From a virus: a DNA stretch of 35,193 nt. The number at the start of each line of letters is the position of its first letter. Positions within the stretch are counted from its first letter, which is position 1. Under the pieces are notes generated by a model. The model was not told where the DNA came from. It did no database searches and saw only the letters and a program-made list of their open reading frames with translations. Positions 1 through 6,985 of this stretch are shown here, piece by piece. A program made the position numbers and the translations under genes. The DNA lies in the IMG/VR virus record IMGVR_UViG_3300013099_000051, positions 1-35,193 of that record, one strand, 5' to 3'.

Positions 1-4
1 AGTC

Positions 5-148
5 ATGGCTTCTGATCAGCACGCCGACAGAGCACGCAGCCTGGAGACAGCACTTGAGAAGCGGGATGCTGAGATTGAGACGCTCCGCTGGACGCTTGGG
101 CAGGTCGCGAAAGCGAACAAGCCCGATCCGATCCTGGAGCAGTGGTAA
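5..148 (+). CDS. Small hypothetical protein, possibly 5'-truncated by the window edge
   Basis: An open frame runs from ATG at 5 to TAA at 146-148 (47 residues if that ATG is the start). The frame is open to the window edge, so this may be the tail of a longer gene. The product is rich in charged residues with Leu/Ala at heptad-like spacing (about residues 13-32), suggesting a short amphipathic helix or coiled coil. It ends only 2 bases before the ATG of the next gene, so it looks like part of the same operon. I do not recognise a family. It is supported only by gene packing and codon flow. Confidence 0.45.
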   Translation: MASDQHADRARSLETALEKRDAEIETLRWTLGQVAKANKPDPILEQW

Positions 149-150
149 CG

Positions 151-387
151 ATGTCGTTACTACCACCTCCAGGACGACGTAAGCCACCAGACGACGAGAC
201 AGCCGACGCCATTGCTGTGGCGAAGTCAGGGACCGATCAGATGCAGGCTGTCTACATGGACATCTGGATTCCGTTCTTCTCCAGCCTCGGCAAAGAGATG
301 GACAAGAAGGGGATGAGCGCTGAGCTCAGGGACCGAGTCATCGGTGACCTGCACCACAAGTTCATCACCATGTCGGAGGTGCGTTGA
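151..387 (+). CDS. Hypothetical small protein
   Basis: This encodes 78 residues from ATG 151. A GTG at 142 is in frame, but it lies only 2 bases after the GGAG at 136-139, whereas ATG 151 has an 11-base spacing, so ATG is preferred. The N-terminus carries a basic, proline-rich stretch (PPPGRRKPP). The rest is probably helical, with an aromatic segment (DIWIPFFSSLGKEM). The stop TGA at 385-387 overlaps the next ATG by one base, indicating translational coupling. No family is recognised. Confidence 0.55.
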   Translation: MSLLPPPGRRKPPDDETADAIAVAKSGTDQMQAVYMDIWIPFFSSLGKEMDKKGMSAELRDRVIGDLHHKFITMSEVR

Positions 388-587
388 TGAGCAAGGTAGA
401 GAAGTTGGAGTTCTTGCTGGTCGTAGTTGATAGCTTCGGCGGGAAGCACTATACTGAGAAGCGAGATCGTGAGCACGCTAACACTGGGCTCAAGCACGCC
501 ATCAGAGACCGAGAGCGAAGTCCGTTCTACAGGGACGGCGACGCGTGGATTGAGTCACGAACCGTATCAGGATGGGAGAAGATCTAG
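387..587 (+). CDS. Hypothetical small protein
   Basis: This encodes 66 residues. ATG 387 shares its A with the upstream TGA, and a GGAGG at 375-379 lies 7 bases before it, so this start is preferred over the TTG at 384. The product is highly charged, with a hydrophobic N-terminal helix (LEFLLVVVDSFGG) followed by a Arg/Glu-rich segment. The stop TAG overlaps the GTG start proposed for the next gene. No family is recognised. Confidence 0.6.
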   Translation: MSKVEKLEFLLVVVDSFGGKHYTEKRDREHANTGLKHAIRDRERSPFYRDGDAWIESRTVSGWEKI

Positions 588-1216
588 TGGTCACAAAGAT
601 TGACAAGAGCAAGCACACGCTGATCGCATCGCGGGTCTCTGGCGGTGAGACTCTTCAGTCCATCGCTGACGATCTCGGCGTCACTCGCGAGCGGATCCGA
701 CAGATCGCACGGCACTGCGGTGTGGTTCCGAGTCGCATCACGCGAGACACTCGTGACGAGCTCATCAAGGCGCAGGCCGATCAGATCGTCAAGGATCGTG
801 AGTGGTGGATTCCGTCTCGTTTCAGCGAACGTGGATTCACGCGGGCCCAGTTTGAGGAATGGCTGTTTGAGCACGACGGGCTGCTGTTGGCGCGGTGGGT
901 ATCTGCGCAGGATCTTCCGACGTCGACCACTGGAGTAGCCAACCCGAATCAACGGCGCTGCGTCATGTGCCACGAGTGGAAGCCGTGGTCGGAGTTCTAC
1001 AACGACCGACACGGGGTGAACGGCAAGGCGCAGAAGTGCGCTGACTGCTCCCGTGCTGAGGTTGAGATGTACCGGCAGAGGCGCAACTACCCAGAGCCGA
1101 CCGTCACCGAGAAGCGGTGCGCCGGTTGTGGTGAGACAAAGCTGGCCACGTCGTTCAGTAGGCTCACGTCTGCTACCTCTGGGTTGCAGTCCCGATGCAA
1201 GGAGTGTCAGAAATGA
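587..1216 (+). CDS. Helix-turn-helix protein with two C-terminal zinc ribbons
   Basis: I place the start at GTG 587, which overlaps the previous TAG; GGGAGAAG at 574-581 is a fair ribosome site. An in-frame ATG at 572 has no good site. The 209-residue product has an N-terminal helix-turn-helix resembling sigma-70 region 4 (LQSIADDLGVTRERIRQIA, about residues 23-41). It then has two CxxC...CxxC zinc-ribbon repeats: C125/C128 with C151/C154, and C178/C181 with C204/C207. Both repeats carry an aromatic W/F-S-x-F-type segment after the first knuckle, as in zinc ribbons found with phage endonuclease VII/HNH-type proteins. No nuclease motif is visible here. A DNA-binding regulator or an accessory packaging protein is plausible. 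The function is inferred from motifs only. Confidence 0.75.
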   Translation: MVTKIDKSKHTLIASRVSGGETLQSIADDLGVTRERIRQIARHCGVVPSRITRDTRDELIKAQADQIVKDREWWIPSRFSERGFTRAQFEEWLFEHDGLLLARWVSAQDLPTSTTGVANPNQRRCVMCHEWKPWSEFYNDRHGVNGKAQKCADCSRAEVEMYRQRRNYPEPTVTEKRCAGCGETKLATSFSRLTSATSGLQSRCKECQK

Positions 1217-1377
1217 GCTGGACACTTCTTCTCGTTGGGTGGGGAATACTCACTGTCGGCATTCTCATCGGTGGTCTTCTCTGTTCGGTGAGCCGACAAG
1301 ACGACGCTGTGATGATCGCACTCCAGGACGCTGCGCTTCGCGAGCACGACATCGATATGTGGTGGATGACAGATTGA
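1213..1377 (+). CDS. Single-pass membrane peptide
   Basis: This encodes 54 residues from ATG 1213, which overlaps the upstream TGA (ATGA). AAGGAG at 1199-1204 sits 8 bases upstream and decides this start over ATG 1195. Residues 3-28 form one strongly hydrophobic helix (LLLVGWGILTVGILIGGLLC), followed by an acidic cytoplasmic-type tail. It could be a small membrane effector or a superinfection-exclusion-type peptide, but that is only a guess from topology. The stop overlaps the TTG proposed for the WhiB gene. Confidence 0.6.
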   Translation: MSWTLLLVGWGILTVGILIGGLLCSVSRQDDAVMIALQDAALREHDIDMWWMTD

Positions 1378-1625
1378 AACTGAGCTGGTCCGACTGGATC
1401 GAAGAGGACTGGGAGAAGGATGCCAACTGCAAGGGATCGGACTCAGCGCTCTTCTTCACCTCCAGAGGACTCCAGCACTTCAAGGCTCGGCAGATCTGTG
1501 CGCAGTGTTCCGTGAGGGAGCAGTGCACTGCGTTCGCTACGGTGCACAACCAGGAGTTTGGCTACTGGGGCTCGACGGCGAACGACAGAAGGATCAGCCG
1601 AAGAGATCAAAGGAACGACGACTGA
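1374..1625 (+). CDS. whiB: WhiB-family transcriptional regulator
   Basis: The 83-residue product has the WhiB signature of four cysteines that bind a [4Fe-4S] cluster: ANC, then CxxC (ICAQC), then Cx5C (CSVREQC). These are preceded by a W-x-x-x-A-x-C-x-G block and FF, and followed by the GYWGS turn (usually G[VI]WGG) and a basic Arg-rich tail (RRISRRDQR). WhiB proteins bind the primary sigma factor region 4 and adjust promoter choice. Phage copies can repress or mimic host WhiB proteins, as shown for mycobacteriophage TM4 WhiB. The start is taken as TTG 1374, overlapping the upstream TGA with GGTGG at 1361-1365 upstream. GTG 1359 or 1362 are alternatives. The presence of this gene is the main evidence for an actinobacterial host. 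Confidence 0.88.
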   Translation: MKLSWSDWIEEDWEKDANCKGSDSALFFTSRGLQHFKARQICAQCSVREQCTAFATVHNQEFGYWGSTANDRRISRRDQRNDD

Positions 1626-1658
1626 CCACAATGGTCGGTCGGTGACAAGCAGCCCGAA

Positions 1659-1754
1659 TAGGTGGGAACATAACCCCCCGCCTAGAAGCCCCGCTCAGGG
1701 AGGCAGGACATCCATATGATGCCCGACGTTCCAGCACCTCCCTGGGTGCGGGCT
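1659..1754 (+). other. Two consecutive RNA-structure candidates upstream of the mini-gene
   Basis: The gap 1626-1769 has no gene but is rich in inverted repeats. The first is 1659-1666 pairing with 1677-1684 (8 bp, one G-U, 10-base loop). The second is compound: 1687-1694 pairs with 1748-1754 (7 bp with one bulged C), and inside it CAGGGAGG at 1696-1703 pairs with CCTCCCTG at 1737-1744. Its 33-base apical region contains a further CATC/GATG mini-stem. No U-tract follows, so it is not a classic terminator. The ribosome site of the next gene begins 6 bases after the second structure, so a cis-acting leader or a small RNA are both possible. It does not fold as a tRNA cloverleaf. Confidence 0.45.
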
Positions 1755-1769
1755 GCACATAGGAGAGAC

Positions 1770-1859
1770 ATGCCGAAGAGCAAACGCACGAGGGCCAAGG
1801 TGCGGAGCCGCATGCCGCTGAAGCGGCGAGTCGGCAGAGGCGCCAAGAAACGCAAGTGA
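1770..1859 (+). CDS. 29-residue arginine/lysine-rich mini-protein
   Basis: ATG 1770 is preceded by AGGAGA at 1761-1766, 3 bases before the start, a strong if closely spaced site. The frame ends at TGA 1857-1859. More than half of the 29 residues are Arg or Lys (it opens MPKSKRTRAK and ends GRGAKKRK), with no acidic residue at all. Such composition fits a nucleic-acid-binding peptide, for example an RNA-binding or DNA-condensing peptide, but I recognise no family. It sits alone between a structured leader and a perfect terminator, so it may be its own transcription unit or the last cistron of the left operon. Confidence 0.6.
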   Translation: MPKSKRTRAKVRSRMPLKRRVGRGAKKRK

Positions 1860-1867
1860 GCCAAGAC

Positions 1868-1909
1868 GAAGAAGATCCCCAGTAAGCGAGTGCCCTGGGG
1901 ATCTTCTTC
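1868..1909 (+). terminator. Strong terminator hairpin (15-bp perfect stem)
   Basis: Bases 1868-1882 and 1895-1909 are perfect reverse complements (15 bp) around a 12-base loop. The stem's 3' arm ends in TCTTCTTCC, followed by ATGTTGTTTC, giving a modest U-rich tail. It lies 8 bases after the stop of the basic mini-gene and before the terminase promoter. It would isolate the left-arm operon from the late operon. Confidence 0.85.
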
Positions 1910-2008
1910 CATGTTGTTTCAGGTTCTGAGCCGTCAAGACAGGAGGGTCAAGAACCGGCTCGTTCCTGAAGACGACATCATAGCGCAACATTCACCAGTG
2001 TGCGCCAC

Positions 2009-2043
2009 TTCACGCTGTATCACGTTTGGGTTATGCTCCGATC
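2009..2043 (+). promoter_or_regulatory. Promoter for the late operon, placed for a leaderless start
   Basis: TTCACG at 2009-2014 (-35, 4 of 6 to TTGACA) and TATGCT at 2032-2037 (-10, 4 of 6 to TATAAT) are separated by exactly 17 bases. Six bases after the -10 comes the ATG at 2044, which is where transcription would be expected to begin. No Shine-Dalgarno sequence precedes that ATG. Leaderless mRNAs are common in Actinobacteria. An imperfect inverted repeat AGTG-5-CACT (1997-2009) abuts the -35. Confidence 0.6.
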
Positions 2044-2964
2044 ATGGGTACCCCCTCAACATTCCTGGACATGCACGACATCGAGGATCCAGACACGTTG
2101 CCGTCGCCACCGGTGACCGATGTCGTGACTACTCCAGAGGACGATGTTCGTGGCAGAGCAGACATGAAGATTAAACGTCGATACGGTCACCTCATGGAGT
2201 ACGGCACGGTCATCTCAGAGACGTGGGATGACGACTGGATCAGTCTCGTCATGGAGGCTGAGCAGCAGAAGGGCCGCGCCGTGTGCGGAGCTCGTAAGAC
2301 GGCAGAGGCTCTCAAGAATCAAGTTGAAAGAGGCAAGATCACGTACGATGAACTTGCTGAGGATCCGGTCATCATGGTCTGCAAGAGTCCAGCTGGGCTA
2401 TCGACGGATCATCCAGGTGAAGGCCGGTGCATCATGCACGGCGGCGGTCTCGACAACGGAACCGTGAAGACGGGGCAGTTCTCTCTGCTCAAGCACAACC
2501 GGTTGGCTCCTCGCGTCTCCGAGTACTTTGAGATGGAGCAGCTGATGGATCTGCGATCAGCGATCGCGATTATCTACGCCGCAATGGACGAGATGCTCGG
2601 GTCAGACGAGGCGATCACACCGGAACGAGCTCAAGAGATCGGCGCGTTGATGTCACGCGTTGGACAGCTCACGAAGCAGCACAACGACATCACAGCAAGC
2701 AAGCAGATCACGATCGAGGTTCCGGAGTTCATGGCATGGGCCGAGTTCTTCTACGAGCTGGCGATCAAGTACATCCAAGATGGGAAGGGCAATGTCGCAG
2801 GATTCCTTGGTGAGGCCCAACAGTTCTACAACGCAACAGTCACCCTCACAATCGGAGATGAGCGGGTCCAAGCTCAGGCTCGACGAGACGGCGATGGAGC
2901 GCTCAGGGATGGCAGTGGTGTCGAGGTTGTTGGCCTACCACGTACCGGAGTCGAAGAGTCCTGA
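2044..2964 (+). CDS. terS: Terminase small subunit (zinc-finger type)
   Basis: This encodes 306 residues from ATG 2044. A TTG at 2026 is in frame but lies inside the promoter. The product should recognise phage DNA and load the large terminase. Its central part has Cys81 (CGARKT), Cys113 (VCKSPAG), His123 and the block HPGEGRCIMHGG with Cys129 and His132. That C/H pattern, with the GxGRCxxHGG ending, recurs in small terminases of actinobacterial phages. The N-terminal 40 residues are acidic and proline-rich. The C-terminal half is helical and probably oligomerises. The next gene, a clear large terminase, overlaps its 3' end, which supports the assignment. Confidence 0.8.
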   Translation: MGTPSTFLDMHDIEDPDTLPSPPVTDVVTTPEDDVRGRADMKIKRRYGHLMEYGTVISETWDDDWISLVMEAEQQKGRAVCGARKTAEALKNQVERGKITYDELAEDPVIMVCKSPAGLSTDHPGEGRCIMHGGGLDNGTVKTGQFSLLKHNRLAPRVSEYFEMEQLMDLRSAIAIIYAAMDEMLGSDEAITPERAQEIGALMSRVGQLTKQHNDITASKQITIEVPEFMAWAEFFYELAIKYIQDGKGNVAGFLGEAQQFYNATVTLTIGDERVQAQARRDGDGALRDGSGVEVVGLPRTGVEES

Positions 2965-4453
2965 GGCTCGGCGGGCCCGCATTGATCCGATCTACTTCGG
3001 TGAGCGGTACGTCAAGCCTCACGACGCTCGTTGGACCTCGGAGACGCAGCCGTTCCAACGGGACATGGTGCACCATCTCCTCAGGGGGAGCCGGTTCGAT
3101 CCTGAGATCCTGAAGCTGTATCCGCGCCCTGACGACGCCAAGAAGAACGCCGAGACTGTCTTCAAGACACTCTGGATTCCGATCGAGCACGCCAAGACAA
3201 CCTGGATGTCGATCGTGATCCCACTTTGGATCCTGGCGATCGATCAGGAGACGATGGGCACGCTCATCGGCAACCGACAGGGTGACGCCATGAAGTCTCT
3301 CGGGCCGATCAAGTGGCACATTGAGAACAACCAGCTCCTGCGAGCTGAGTTCCCTGAGCTCCGACCCGACTACGTTGCTGGTTGGTCTGATCAGCGGATC
3401 TTCGTGGAGCGCAAGTCACGATCGAAGGATCCGTCAATCTGGACGACCGGCATCACCGGCACGATCCAGGGTGCCCGCCTCGACTGGGTGTTCGGTGACG
3501 ACGTCCAGGACCGCACACGCGCCCTGTCCGAGATCAAGAACCAGGCCGACCAGGAGATGTGGCAGGAGATCATTGAGAACCGTGTTGTCGATGGTGGGAT
3601 CTGTGCGAGCTACGGCACACTCCAGACCGGCAGAGACCTCACAGCAACGCTCAGTCGTTCCGAGGGCTACCAGCACATGCACCTGTCAGCGGTCGATACC
3701 GATGGGACGTACGGCAAGAAGGGAGCTCCGCTGTGGATGCCGCAGGAAAGGCTCGATGCTGCGCTCAAGCGACAGGGCACCAGGCGGTTCGCTCGTAAGT
3801 ATCTGAACGACGCCACTGACGAAGGCGGCAAGCTCCTCAAGGCCGACATCCTCACGTTCGTCTCGCACAACCAGATCCCGTGGCAGCGCCTCATCTACTT
3901 CGGAGGTGTCGATCCAGCAACCGGTGAAACCGAGGTGGCTGAACCAGACGAGTACGCCATTGCTTGGGGCGGTCGGACACCTGACGGCGTCGTGTATCTG
4001 CTCGGGACGATGGGCAGCTCAGATTGGAACATCGCTGATGGAACGAGGCAGCTCCAGAAGCTCCACAATGAGAAGGGGCTACGACGTGTGGCGATCGAAG
4101 CCGTCGCATTCTCAGTGGCGGCGAAGCAGGACATCTGGAGAAACACCAACGTCCCTGCGTACAAGAGCCCCACAACCAAGAGCAAAGAGCTACGGTTTGA
4201 GACGATGAGCGTGCACTTTGAGACCGACAGAGTGCTCGTGTACGAAGGCGGTCCTGGCATCTTCCCAACTGGGAAGGACGACATTGACAGCGAGAACTTC
4301 TACGATCAGTGGATCGACTTCAATGAAGGAAGACATGACGATCGGCTTGATGCCGTTGAGAAGATGCTGGAGGCTGCGATGATCTCAGGCATGGCGCCAG
4401 GTGATAAGTCTGATAGCATCCGAAACGCGCTGACGAAGGCGAGCTTCACATGA
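2909..4453 (+). CDS. terL: Terminase large subunit (packaging ATPase and nuclease)
   Basis: TerL pumps DNA into the prohead and cuts concatemers. The ATPase region has a divergent Walker A (PIEHAKTTW, Lys96) and a Walker B-like segment (WVFGDDVQD, Asp197/Asp198). The C-terminal RNase H-fold nuclease shows GGVDPATGE (Asp335), a beta-strand Glu (VAIEAVA, Glu397) and HDDRLDAVE (Asp478/Asp481). The proposed start ATG 2909 has GGAG at 2896-2899 and gives 514 residues, overlapping terS by 56 bases. ATG 2858, ATG 2894 and GTG 2915 are alternatives, and the frame is open as far as 2660. It is coupled to the portal gene by ATGA. Confidence 0.93.
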   Translation: MAVVSRLLAYHVPESKSPEARRARIDPIYFGERYVKPHDARWTSETQPFQRDMVHHLLRGSRFDPEILKLYPRPDDAKKNAETVFKTLWIPIEHAKTTWMSIVIPLWILAIDQETMGTLIGNRQGDAMKSLGPIKWHIENNQLLRAEFPELRPDYVAGWSDQRIFVERKSRSKDPSIWTTGITGTIQGARLDWVFGDDVQDRTRALSEIKNQADQEMWQEIIENRVVDGGICASYGTLQTGRDLTATLSRSEGYQHMHLSAVDTDGTYGKKGAPLWMPQERLDAALKRQGTRRFARKYLNDATDEGGKLLKADILTFVSHNQIPWQRLIYFGGVDPATGETEVAEPDEYAIAWGGRTPDGVVYLLGTMGSSDWNIADGTRQLQKLHNEKGLRRVAIEAVAFSVAAKQDIWRNTNVPAYKSPTTKSKELRFETMSVHFETDRVLVYEGGPGIFPTGKDDIDSENFYDQWIDFNEGRHDDRLDAVEKMLEAAMISGMAPGDKSDSIRNALTKASFT

Positions 4454-5964
4454 TCCCAATTACCATCCCAGATCCAAACCTTGAGACACAGCTGCGGTCA
4501 CCTGGATCGCTGCCAACATTCGACCCGACGTTCACCTCTCCGTACCGCCTCGACACCTCTGAGGTGGACTACGCGCTGGCTCGGCGTCTCTACTACAACC
4601 GAGATCAGCGGTACAAGCTCGGATCCGGATTCTCACGACCTGCGATCAATGTGCCGGTTGGATTCATGGGCGTACCGATCCTCACTGCTGATACCCAGGG
4701 CGGCGATGAGCAGATGTGGCTCGATCGATTGACTGCTCAGTGGGCATCACAGATGCAGAAGGCGCACAAGATGTGTCTTCGTGACGGGGAAGTGCTGGTC
4801 AAGCTGAGGCCGATGAACAGGTCAGGCGCTTACGCTGCGCTGTACACCCCTGACGACAAAGACCTGGAGCTCGCGCTGATCCCAACCGAAGCGTTTGAGA
4901 TCATCTCCAAGGATGAGGATCTCGACGCCATCGAAGCCGTCAAGATCAAGCATGTGTTCATGCGGCCAGACGGATCGACGGGTGAGTTGGTGGAAGTGAT
5001 CCTCTACGAGACGATCACTGCCGACAAGATCATCCTCAAGTACGAGAACGACGAAGAGCCACCTCGTGACATGGACAACCCGCTCGGGTTCGTGCCAGCT
5101 GTTCACCTCCAGAACGAGGATGAGATCGGTGAGCTCCACGCCAGTTCGGACCTGGAACCGATTGAGCCGTACATGAAGTTCTACAACGACGTGATGCTCC
5201 ATGCAGGATCATCGAGCGAGCTCCACTCCACAGCGAAGCTGATCATCCGAGCCCGTGACGTCACTCGGTTCATCAACAACAACTTCTCTGACGCCGAGAT
5301 TCTTGAGGGTCGTCTCAGATTTAAGAACAAGGACGTCCTCTTCTTTGAGTCCGGAGATCCGGACATCATGGCGACCGGATCCTCGATCTATTCCGAAGGT
5401 GCTGAGATCATCCAGGCCCGTGCGCCTCTTGGCGACACGACCACGCTGTTGGAGTTCATCTTCCTCAACATCGTTGATGCGTCCGAGGTGCCTGAGTGGG
5501 CATTCGGCGGGGCGATCGCAAGCTCCAAGGCGTCGGTCGGTGAGCAGGGGTCGCCGCTCGTGCACAAGACCAAACGCAAGAGAACGATGACAGAGTCTGT
5601 GTGGTCACTTATCGGTCGCATGGCTCTCAAGTCGATCCTCAACAAGCGCGAGCGGGTCACCGTTACGTGGGATGAGCTTGCACTGCGAGACCTCAAGACT
5701 GAGGGTGAGGCATTCCGCAACTTTGCTGAGTCCCTGATCGCTCTCAACGACGGTCAGATGGTCTCCAAGCACACAGCGAACAACGTGCTGATGAAGCTCA
5801 TCAAGGAGATCGATCCGTACGACCTTGATGAATCTCCAACTGAGAGTGATAGGATCGAGGACGAAGTCAAAGAGAAGATGGCTCAGGCCGAGGCTCTCAT
5901 GAAGGACGAGCAAGAGGAGTTTGAGGATGAAGATCGTGAAACAGGGCTCACAGCTGCTGGGTGA
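4450..5964 (+). CDS. Portal protein
   Basis: This 504-residue protein sits immediately after TerL with a 4-base ATGA overlap and before the protease. This is the invariant position of the dodecameric portal that forms the DNA channel at one head vertex. The N-terminal part (YYNRDQRYKLGSGF, about residues 49-62) and the central helical region, with TTTLLEFIFLNIVDASEVPEWAF, fit portals of long-tailed phages. The C-terminus is strongly acidic (EEFEDEDRE), as is common for the portal crown. Its last 38 bases overlap the protease gene in another frame. The identification rests on size, position and overall pattern rather than a catalytic motif. Confidence 0.85.
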   Translation: MIPITIPDPNLETQLRSPGSLPTFDPTFTSPYRLDTSEVDYALARRLYYNRDQRYKLGSGFSRPAINVPVGFMGVPILTADTQGGDEQMWLDRLTAQWASQMQKAHKMCLRDGEVLVKLRPMNRSGAYAALYTPDDKDLELALIPTEAFEIISKDEDLDAIEAVKIKHVFMRPDGSTGELVEVILYETITADKIILKYENDEEPPRDMDNPLGFVPAVHLQNEDEIGELHASSDLEPIEPYMKFYNDVMLHAGSSSELHSTAKLIIRARDVTRFINNNFSDAEILEGRLRFKNKDVLFFESGDPDIMATGSSIYSEGAEIIQARAPLGDTTTLLEFIFLNIVDASEVPEWAFGGAIASSKASVGEQGSPLVHKTKRKRTMTESVWSLIGRMALKSILNKRERVTVTWDELALRDLKTEGEAFRNFAESLIALNDGQMVSKHTANNVLMKLIKEIDPYDLDESPTESDRIEDEVKEKMAQAEALMKDEQEEFEDEDRETGLTAAG

Positions 5965-6976
5965 GATCGCCGTTCTTACTCCAGCTGAAGCCAGCGGACA
6001 TGAAGTTCCGTTTGCATCTGGGTTCGACATCGAGAAGCTCAAGGAAACAGACGACGACCCGTTCTTTGTGACGGTGTCGATCAAGCCGAGTCGTGGAGAC
6101 CAGGGCGCAGGTCCGGTCTACGACGAGGCTCTTCTCAGAAACCTGGAGGCGCAGTTCAACACGAAGCGTCCTCCAGGCTACAAAGGTCACCAGGATCCTG
6201 AGAAGGTGTCCTGGGAATATCGGGATGCGGTCACGGCATGGGTAGGTGCCCAGTACGTGTCGGATTCCGAAGGTAAGGGTCAGCTGTTGGTGAAGGGATA
6301 CGTACCGCGCACAGCGGAGGATCTCAGAACCCAGTTGAGACTGGCAGAGTCCGGAGCCGACATCGTCAACAGTGTTTCGATCTTTGGGGTCAGAAGCACT
6401 GAGGACGACAGGGTGACGGAGTTCGACCTCTGGTCATTGGACTGGACGCCAAAGGGTCGAGCTGGAATGGAGACCGAACTGATCAATGTAAGTGGCGAGC
6501 AGACCAAGGAGGATGTAGTGACTCGTGAAGAGGTCATCGCTTCCCTCAAGCTCGATGAGGTGCCTGCACACCTTGCTACCGCACTTCGTGCGGAGGGCAG
6601 GGATGAGCTGTCTAGCGACGTAGAACTCGCTGGCGAGATGCGGGTCATCTTTGAGTTTGATGATGAAGCAGATTCCTCGGCTGTGATTGATGCCGTTCGG
6701 TCCCTAGTTGGAGCTAGCAAAGCTGTAGAGCTTGGCAAGGCTGTTGACGAGGCGATTGATGGTGCGGAGATCACAGCTGAGATGGCGAAGGAAGCGGTGC
6801 GTGACGCAGTCATGTCATCCGTAACCAACGCTTCAACCAAGGAAGAGATCACCGGTGAGATCACCAAAGCTCTCGACCGTCCGTACATCAAGGCACTCGT
6901 GGGTAAGACCACGGTCGTGTCAGGTGGCGGTTCCAACAAGACGGACGATGCCCGCCAGGGCACCGTCTGGGAATAG
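5927..6976 (+). CDS. Prohead protease fused to a scaffold-like C-terminus
   Basis: ATG 5927 is preceded by GAGGAG (5914-5919) at 7 bases; an in-frame TTG lies at 5921. The 349-residue product has an N-terminal protease-like domain. A candidate catalytic His is in GYKGHQDP (His88), and a candidate Ser is in ADIVNSVSIFG (Ser149 or Ser151), the spacing expected of herpes/HK97-type capsid proteases. From about residue 185 onward it is acidic, helical and Ala/Glu-rich, like a scaffold that would be degraded during maturation. The position between portal and capsid genes agrees. The exact catalytic triad is not proven from sequence alone. Confidence 0.8.
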   Translation: MKIVKQGSQLLGEIAVLTPAEASGHEVPFASGFDIEKLKETDDDPFFVTVSIKPSRGDQGAGPVYDEALLRNLEAQFNTKRPPGYKGHQDPEKVSWEYRDAVTAWVGAQYVSDSEGKGQLLVKGYVPRTAEDLRTQLRLAESGADIVNSVSIFGVRSTEDDRVTEFDLWSLDWTPKGRAGMETELINVSGEQTKEDVVTREEVIASLKLDEVPAHLATALRAEGRDELSSDVELAGEMRVIFEFDDEADSSAVIDAVRSLVGASKAVELGKAVDEAIDGAEITAEMAKEAVRDAVMSSVTNASTKEEITGEITKALDRPYIKALVGKTTVVSGGGSNKTDDARQGTVWE

Positions 6977-6985
6977 GAGACACAC

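Noticed and set aside
1053-1373. Extending the WhiB frame upstream to give a 190-residue protein
   Set aside because: The upstream part overlaps two well-supported genes in other frames and reads as Arg/Ser-rich shadow sequence; the WhiB domain is complete from 1374.
1642-1674. Promoter with GTGACA (-35) and CATAAC (-10) upstream of the mini-gene
   Set aside because: The spacer is 21 bases, too long for a normal promoter, and the -10 would overlap a predicted hairpin.
1687-1754. Possible tRNA gene in the gap before the basic mini-gene
   Set aside because: The outer 7-bp stem is followed directly by an 8-bp stem made of the two flanks, so D and T arms cannot form, and there is no GGTTCGA-type T loop.
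1941-1950. Strong Shine-Dalgarno (AGGAGGG) suggesting a missed small gene
   Set aside because: No ATG, GTG or TTG follows at a usable distance.
2017-2023. GTATCAC at the late promoter being the same operator as GTGATAC at the replication promoter
   Set aside because: Only seven bases match, in opposite orientation and at different positions relative to the -10; this may well be chance.
2660-2908. Starting the large terminase at 2660
   Set aside because: The added residues are Ser/Arg-rich shadow of the small terminase frame, and later starts have better ribosome sites.
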